36,726 nt of DNA, from the NCBI GenBank assembly GCA_029780075.1, contig JAKOZI010000092.1:1-36726 (forward strand). The letters are read 5' to 3'. Position 1 is the stretch's first letter; the number at the start of each line of letters is the position of its first letter. Positions 33,554-36,726 of the stretch are shown here, in pieces. This DNA comes from Pseudomonadota bacterium. GTDB taxonomy: Bacteria; Pseudomonadota; Gammaproteobacteria; Burkholderiales; Rhodocyclaceae. A program made the translations under genes and the position numbers. The notes under the pieces are model-generated. The model ran no database searches, was not told the origin of the DNA, and saw only the letters and a program-made list of their open reading frames with translations.

Positions 33554-34575
33554 CCGGAAACCTGATCGGGAAAAATCAGGCAGGCGTCGAGAACGCGTTG
33601 CGGTTCGAGTCTGTTGAGGCAATCAAGATGACCCAGCGGGCATTCGCGCTTGAAGCACGGGCTGCATTCGAGATGCAGACTGAGGATCCGGGCCCGTGGC
33701 GACAGCGGCGGCGTGAAGCCGGGTGACGACGAGCCATAGAGCGCAATCAGCGGCCGGTCGAGGGCGGCGGCGACGTGCATCAGGCCGGAATCGTTGCAGA
33801 CGACGAAGGATGTGGCGGCCAACAGGTCGATCGCCTGGCTCAGTGAGGTGGCGCCGCAGAGGTTGAGCGGCAGCCTGGCGGCGTCGCTGCGGCTGACGAT
33901 GTCCTCGCCGATGGCCCGGTCCTTGGCCGAGCCCAGCAGCCAGACGGCGTAGCCATGGTCGGCCAGGGCATTGGCCAGCGCCGCGAAATGCCGTTCCGGC
34001 CAGCGCTTGGCCGGCCCGTATTCGGCACCGGGACAGAACACCGCCAGTCGCTCGGGGATCTCGATGCCCAGCGCAGCCAGCGTGGCCGCGCGTTGCGCGC
34101 CGGTCGAGCGCAGACGTGGCCGCGGCAAGGGTCTGGGCAGCGCGGTACCCGGCGGCTCGGCAAGTTGTGCGAAACGTTCGGCCATCTGCGGCAGCAGTGC
34201 CTTGTTCAGCGTGTGTCGGCGGTTGATCAGTCCATAGCGGGTTTCGCCGACGAAGCCGATGCGCTCGGGGATGTCGGCGAAGAACGGAATCAGCGCCGAC
34301 TTGATCGAATTGGGCAGGATGTAGGCGCGCTGGTAGCCTTCCCGTGCCAGTCCGCGAGCCAGGCGGTGGCGTGCTTTCAGCGACAGCTCACCGTGTGCAA
34401 AGGGGCTGTCGAAGACTCGGGCGATCTCCGGCATACGCTCAAGAACCGGTGCTACCCAGCGCGGGGCCAGCGCGTCGAGTTGCAGACCGGGGTTGCGTTC
34501 GTGCAGCCGCATGCACAGCGCTTGCGCCAACACCGCGTCGCCGATCCAGGACGGTGCGACGAGGAGTGCTTTCAT
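33550..34575 (-). CDS. waaF: Lipopolysaccharide heptosyltransferase II (WaaF)
   Basis: A GT9-family glycosyltransferase, 341 residues, adding the second L-glycero-D-manno-heptose to the LPS inner core. Hallmarks: MKALLVAPSWIGDAVLAQAL at the N-terminus, LPNSIKSALIPFFADIPERIG, FCPGAEYGPAKRWP (nucleotide-sugar site), CNDSGLMHVAAALDRP and ALYGSSSPGFTPPLS. It acts at the cytoplasmic face of the inner membrane. The gene before it (38 nt) encodes a zinc-finger protein often found next to waaF in betaproteobacteria. Confidence 0.95.
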   Translation of the reverse strand: MKALLVAPSWIGDAVLAQALCMRLHERNPGLQLDALAPRWVAPVLERMPEIARVFDSPFAHGELSLKARHRLARGLAREGYQRAYILPNSIKSALIPFFADIPERIGFVGETRYGLINRRHTLNKALLPQMAERFAQLAEPPGTALPRPLPRPRLRSTGAQRAATLAALGIEIPERLAVFCPGAEYGPAKRWPERHFAALANALADHGYAVWLLGSAKDRAIGEDIVSRSDAARLPLNLCGATSLSQAIDLLAATSFVVCNDSGLMHVAAALDRPLIALYGSSSPGFTPPLSPRARILSLHLECSPCFKRECPLGHLDCLNRLEPQRVLDACLIFPDQVSG

Positions 34576-34613
34576 GTTTGGCGGTTCAGCCGGCTACGCG
34601 GGCCGGGTAGCGC

Positions 34614-34811
34614 TCAGTGGTGTCCTTTCGGACGTTCGCCGGTGAGCACGTAATGCGCGCTGCAGTACGGACAAACGGCTTCACCCGTGTGCAGGACATC
34701 GAGAAAGACCCGTGGATGCCTGGCCCACAGCGGTGAATCCTTGGTCGGGCAGTGCAGTGGCAGGTCGTGAGCGCTGACTTCGATGGGCTTCTGCTGGGTG
34801 TTCTGAGGCAT
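34614..34811 (-). CDS. Zinc-finger domain protein (zf-CHCC)
   Basis: A 65-residue protein of the zf-CHCC family: a Cys in LPLHCPTKD, WARHPRVFLD (His) and VCPYCSAHYVL (two Cys) are the zinc ligands. Related to the NDUFS6-like zinc domain; the role in bacteria is unclear. The ATG at 34811 has AAGG 8 nt upstream. It probably shares the transcript with waaF. Confidence 0.85.
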   Translation of the reverse strand: MPQNTQQKPIEVSAHDLPLHCPTKDSPLWARHPRVFLDVLHTGEAVCPYCSAHYVLTGERPKGHH

Positions 34812-34872
34812 GGTGGCAACCTTGCAAACGGACACAGTTAATGTGAAAGTCGCGCCAGCGACTCACGAACCT

Positions 34873-34898
34873 CCCCTCGCCCGCCAGCGGGAGAGGGG
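34873..34898. repeat. REP-like GC-rich palindrome
   Basis: CCCCTCGCCCG (34873-34883) and CGGGAGAGGGG (34888-34898) pair with one mismatch around a CCAG loop. This motif belongs to a widespread intergenic repeat type in proteobacteria (CCCCTCNCCCGCCNGCGGGAGAGGGG-like). It lies in the 214-bp gap between the zinc-finger gene and the DUF721 gene. A second small hairpin follows at 34951-34972 (ATTCCGGC with GCCGGAAT). Confidence 0.55.
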
Positions 34899-34991
34899 TC
34901 GGGGGGCGAGATGGGGAATTCGTGGAGCATGGCTCCGCGCCCATCGAGCAATTCCGGCGTGCAAGCCGGAATGCGCCCTGCAAGGGAGGGA

Positions 34992-35040
34992 AACGGTCAT
35001 GGTTTCATCATCCGGGGTGTCTTGCCTAGCCATGACCGTT
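34992..35040. repeat. 11-bp inverted repeat spanning the DUF721 stop
   Basis: AACGGTCATGG (34992-35002) and CCATGACCGTT (35030-35040) are perfect reverse complements 27 bp apart. The right arm covers the last codons of the DUF721 gene, whose stop (35026-35028) lies in the loop. On the minus strand no U-run follows, so a terminator is doubtful. Confidence 0.6.
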
Positions 35041-35463
35041 AGCCGAACGCGCCAGCAGCGTTTCGAGTGCAGCACGCAGCGGTGACGCCGGCAGCGATTC
35101 GCTCAAGTGCTTCAACTCCTGGCTGGCCCTGCTGCTCAACGGTTTCAGGGTGGGCTGAATAGCCGCAGTCTCGCCTTGCCGGGCATGCACCTTCACCTGC
35201 ACGCCGGTGCACACGAGTCCCCGCTGCGAGAACGCGTCGACCAGCGTGGGCGCCATCTGGCGTAGCTTGCTTGCCACCGCGCCGCTGGTCGCATGAATGA
35301 CCACTATCCCGGATTTCAGATTGGCCACGCTGCTGGCCTGGCCCAGGTGGGGCGGCGCGATCTCCTGATACCAGCCAGCGAGCCTGAGCAACAGTCGCGC
35401 ATGCGCCAACACCTGGCCAGCGCCTTCGGGGGTATCGAGATAGGTCTGGAGCAGGTCAGGCAT
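35026..35463 (-). CDS. DUF721 protein (DciA-like)
   Basis: A 145-residue protein with a DUF721 domain: LLRLAGWYQEIAPPHLGQA, then LKSGIVVIHATSGAVASKLR and QMAPTLVDAFSQRGLVCTGV. DUF721 includes DciA, which loads the replicative helicase DnaB in bacteria lacking DnaC; that role is expected but not shown here. The C-terminal 50 residues are a low-complexity basic tail. It stands alone on the minus strand, 95 nt after folA. Confidence 0.75.
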   Translation of the reverse strand: MPDLLQTYLDTPEGAGQVLAHARLLLRLAGWYQEIAPPHLGQASSVANLKSGIVVIHATSGAVASKLRQMAPTLVDAFSQRGLVCTGVQVKVHARQGETAAIQPTLKPLSSRASQELKHLSESLPASPLRAALETLLARSANGHG

Positions 35464-35558
35464 CGGGAATTTCAGGCGCAGGGAATGTCTGCATCTTATG
35501 CCCGTCGCCAGGCGTCTGGCAACGTCCGCCAGGCGAATCCGGGCACCCGGCCCGGGGT

Positions 35559-36074
35559 TCAGGCGGCTTCGAGTGGCGACGGGCGGCGCTCGTAGATCAC
35601 GAAGTCAAACGACGGAAGGTCCGCCGCAGTGTCTTGCCGGCCGGCAAGCCGCGAGACTTCCCGCCACTCGGCCGCCGTCACCGCCGGGAAGAACGCGTCC
35701 CCGGCGGGGTCTGCCGCGACTTCGGTCAGGTACAGGCGCTGGGCAAGTGGCAGCGTCTGGCGATAGATCTCCGCTCCGCCAATGATCAGCACCTCGTCGG
35801 CGTCGCCGGCGAGTCGGATGGCTTCGTCGATCGATTTCGCCAGCGTCGCACCGTTCGCGAGGTAGGTTGGGTTGTGGCTGACGACGATGTTGTGCCGCTG
35901 CGGCAAGGGGCGAAAGGGGGGAGGCAGCGACTCCCAGGTTTTTCGGCCCATGATCACCGGCTTGCCGCGAGTCGTCTCACGAAAATGCCGCAGGTCTTCA
36001 GGCAGGCGCCAGAGCAGTTTCTGGTCGTTGCCGATGGCGCCGTTCCTGGCAACGACGGCAATCAGCGCAAGCAT
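35559..36074 (-). CDS. folA: Dihydrofolate reductase
   Basis: A 171-residue DHFR reducing dihydrofolate with NADPH. Typical landmarks: LALIAVVARNGAIGNDQKLL with WRLPEDLRHFRETT (active-site Trp/Asp-Glu region), VIMGRKTWESLPPPFRPLP, RHNIVVSH and VLIIGGAEIYRQTLPLAQRL. The ATG at 36074 is the family start; the longer frame upstream runs through thyA and is rejected. It follows thyA after 4 nt, the usual thyA-folA order. Confidence 0.96.
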   Translation of the reverse strand: MLALIAVVARNGAIGNDQKLLWRLPEDLRHFRETTRGKPVIMGRKTWESLPPPFRPLPQRHNIVVSHNPTYLANGATLAKSIDEAIRLAGDADEVLIIGGAEIYRQTLPLAQRLYLTEVAADPAGDAFFPAVTAAEWREVSRLAGRQDTAADLPSFDFVIYERRPSPLEAA

Positions 36075-36078
36075 CGGC

Positions 36079-36726
36079 TCAGACCGCCACCGGTGCGGCG
36101 ATGTGTGGGTGCGGGTCGTAGCCTTCGAGTTCGAAGTCCTGAAAACGGAAGGCAAACAGATCGTCGATCGCGGGGTTCAGGTGCAGCGCCGGCAGGGCAC
36201 GCGGCGCGCGGGTCAGCTGCAGGCGCGCCTGTTCGCAATGATTGTTGTAGAGATGCGCGTCGCCAAAGGTGTGCACGAAGTCGCCGGCGCGAAAGCCGCA
36301 GACCTGCGCCAGCATCCGCGTCAGCAGAGCGTACGAGGCGATGTTGAAGGGTACGCCGAGAAAGATGTCGGCGCTGCGCTGATAGAGTTGGCACGACAGT
36401 CGGGGGCGCGGATCGGCGTCGGTTGACGCTGCCGGGGCGACGTACAACTGGAAAAACGTGTGGCAGGGCGGCAGCGCCATGCGTTCGACATCGCCCGGGT
36501 TCCAGGCGGTCACCACATGCCGCCGTGAATCCGGGTTGTGCTTCAGGCCGTCGACAAGTTGCGCGATCTGGTCGATTTCGCGCCCATCCTGGGTTTTCCA
36601 GTGACGCCACTGATGGCCATAGACCGGGCCGAGATCGCCGTTCTCGTCGGCCCACTCATCCCAGATGCGCACGCCGTTCTCGCGCAGGTAGCGGACGTTG
36701 GTGTCGCCCTGCAGGAACCACAACAG
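36079..36726 (-). CDS. thyA: Thymidylate synthase (5' end cut by window edge)
   Basis: ThyA, methylating dUMP to dTMP with methylene-tetrahydrofolate. The frame is still open at base 36726, and the first residues read [14 protein letters not shown], an internal part of the protein, so about 50 residues lie outside. The nucleophile Cys is in [30 protein letters not shown] is the classic substrate-binding stretch, and [12 protein letters not shown] closes the site. It forms an operon with folA. Confidence 0.96.
   Translation of the reverse strand: MLWFLQGDTNVRYLRENGVRIWDEWADENGDLGPVYGHQWRHWKTQDGREIDQIAQLVDGLKHNPDSRRHVVTAWNPGDVERMALPPCHTFFQLYVAPAASTDADPRPRLSCQLYQRSADIFLGVPFNIASYALLTRMLAQVCGFRAGDFVHTFGDAHLYNNHCEQARLQLTRAPRALPALHLNPAIDDLFAFRFQDFELEGYDPHPHIAAPVAV

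Noticed and set aside
1-36726. Search for tRNA, rRNA, CRISPR arrays and riboswitches
   Set aside because: No cloverleaf, rRNA-like stretch, regular direct repeats with spacers or known riboswitch core was recognised by eye.

Overview
The window is GC-rich, densely packed chromosomal DNA with overlapping ATGA/GTGA gene junctions. Its gene content (Hox-type bidirectional [NiFe] hydrogenase, glcDEF, a PEP-CTERM protein, DUF1631, WaaF, AlgC) points to a betaproteobacterium, most likely Rhodocyclales of the Candidatus Accumulibacter/Dechloromonas kind. That placement is inferred from gene content, not from a marker gene. Both ends cut genes: hoxY at the left edge and thyA at the right edge. I see no rRNA, tRNA or CRISPR array.

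Layout. (1) 2-2587, plus strand: the end of a hox operon, hoxY-hoxH-hoxW (hydrogenase small subunit, large subunit, maturation peptidase). (2) 2588-6000: an accessory patch between two housekeeping operons. It holds an M15 peptidase, an alpha/beta hydrolase, a large palindrome, a brnT-brnA toxin-antitoxin pair with a well-formed operator-promoter, a DUF1640 coiled-coil membrane protein and an IS3-family transposase remnant. (3) 6023-12740, plus: glycolate oxidase genes glcD-glcE-glcF, followed by an acyl-CoA-synthetase-like protein that has lost its ATP-binding and catalytic motifs, a 100-residue unknown, then a PP2C phosphatase. (4) 12714-16996, minus: RhlE-type RNA helicase, a DUF1631 protein and a small lipoprotein. 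(5) 17161-23482, plus: UgpB-like binding protein and UgpQ-like phosphodiesterase (no permease genes between them), alaS, a threonine-aldolase-like enzyme and a NUDIX hydrolase. (6) 23801-24352, plus: a cysteine-free C-type lectin protein with a PEP-CTERM anchor. (7) 24447-36726, minus: a large hybrid histidine kinase with its own periplasmic binding protein, a degenerate EAL-HDOD protein, algC, yheT, an NTF2-like protein, waaF, a zinc-finger protein, a DUF721/DciA-like protein, folA and thyA.

How the genes fit together. The hox genes build an NAD-linked hydrogenase, with HoxW clipping the HoxH tail. GlcDEF oxidises glycolate to glyoxylate at the membrane. UgpB/UgpQ point to salvage of glycerophosphodiesters. 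WaaF and AlgC supply LPS and exopolysaccharide, and the PEP-CTERM lectin would be exported to the same surface layer. The binding protein/kinase pair resembles TorT/TorS or LuxP/LuxQ sensing and sits beside a likely non-catalytic EAL-HDOD signalling protein. The items most worth a second look are the pseudo-synthetase in the glycolate operon, the binding-protein/kinase pair, the ugpB-ugpQ coupling without a transporter, the leaderless brnTA promoter and the lectin without cysteines.
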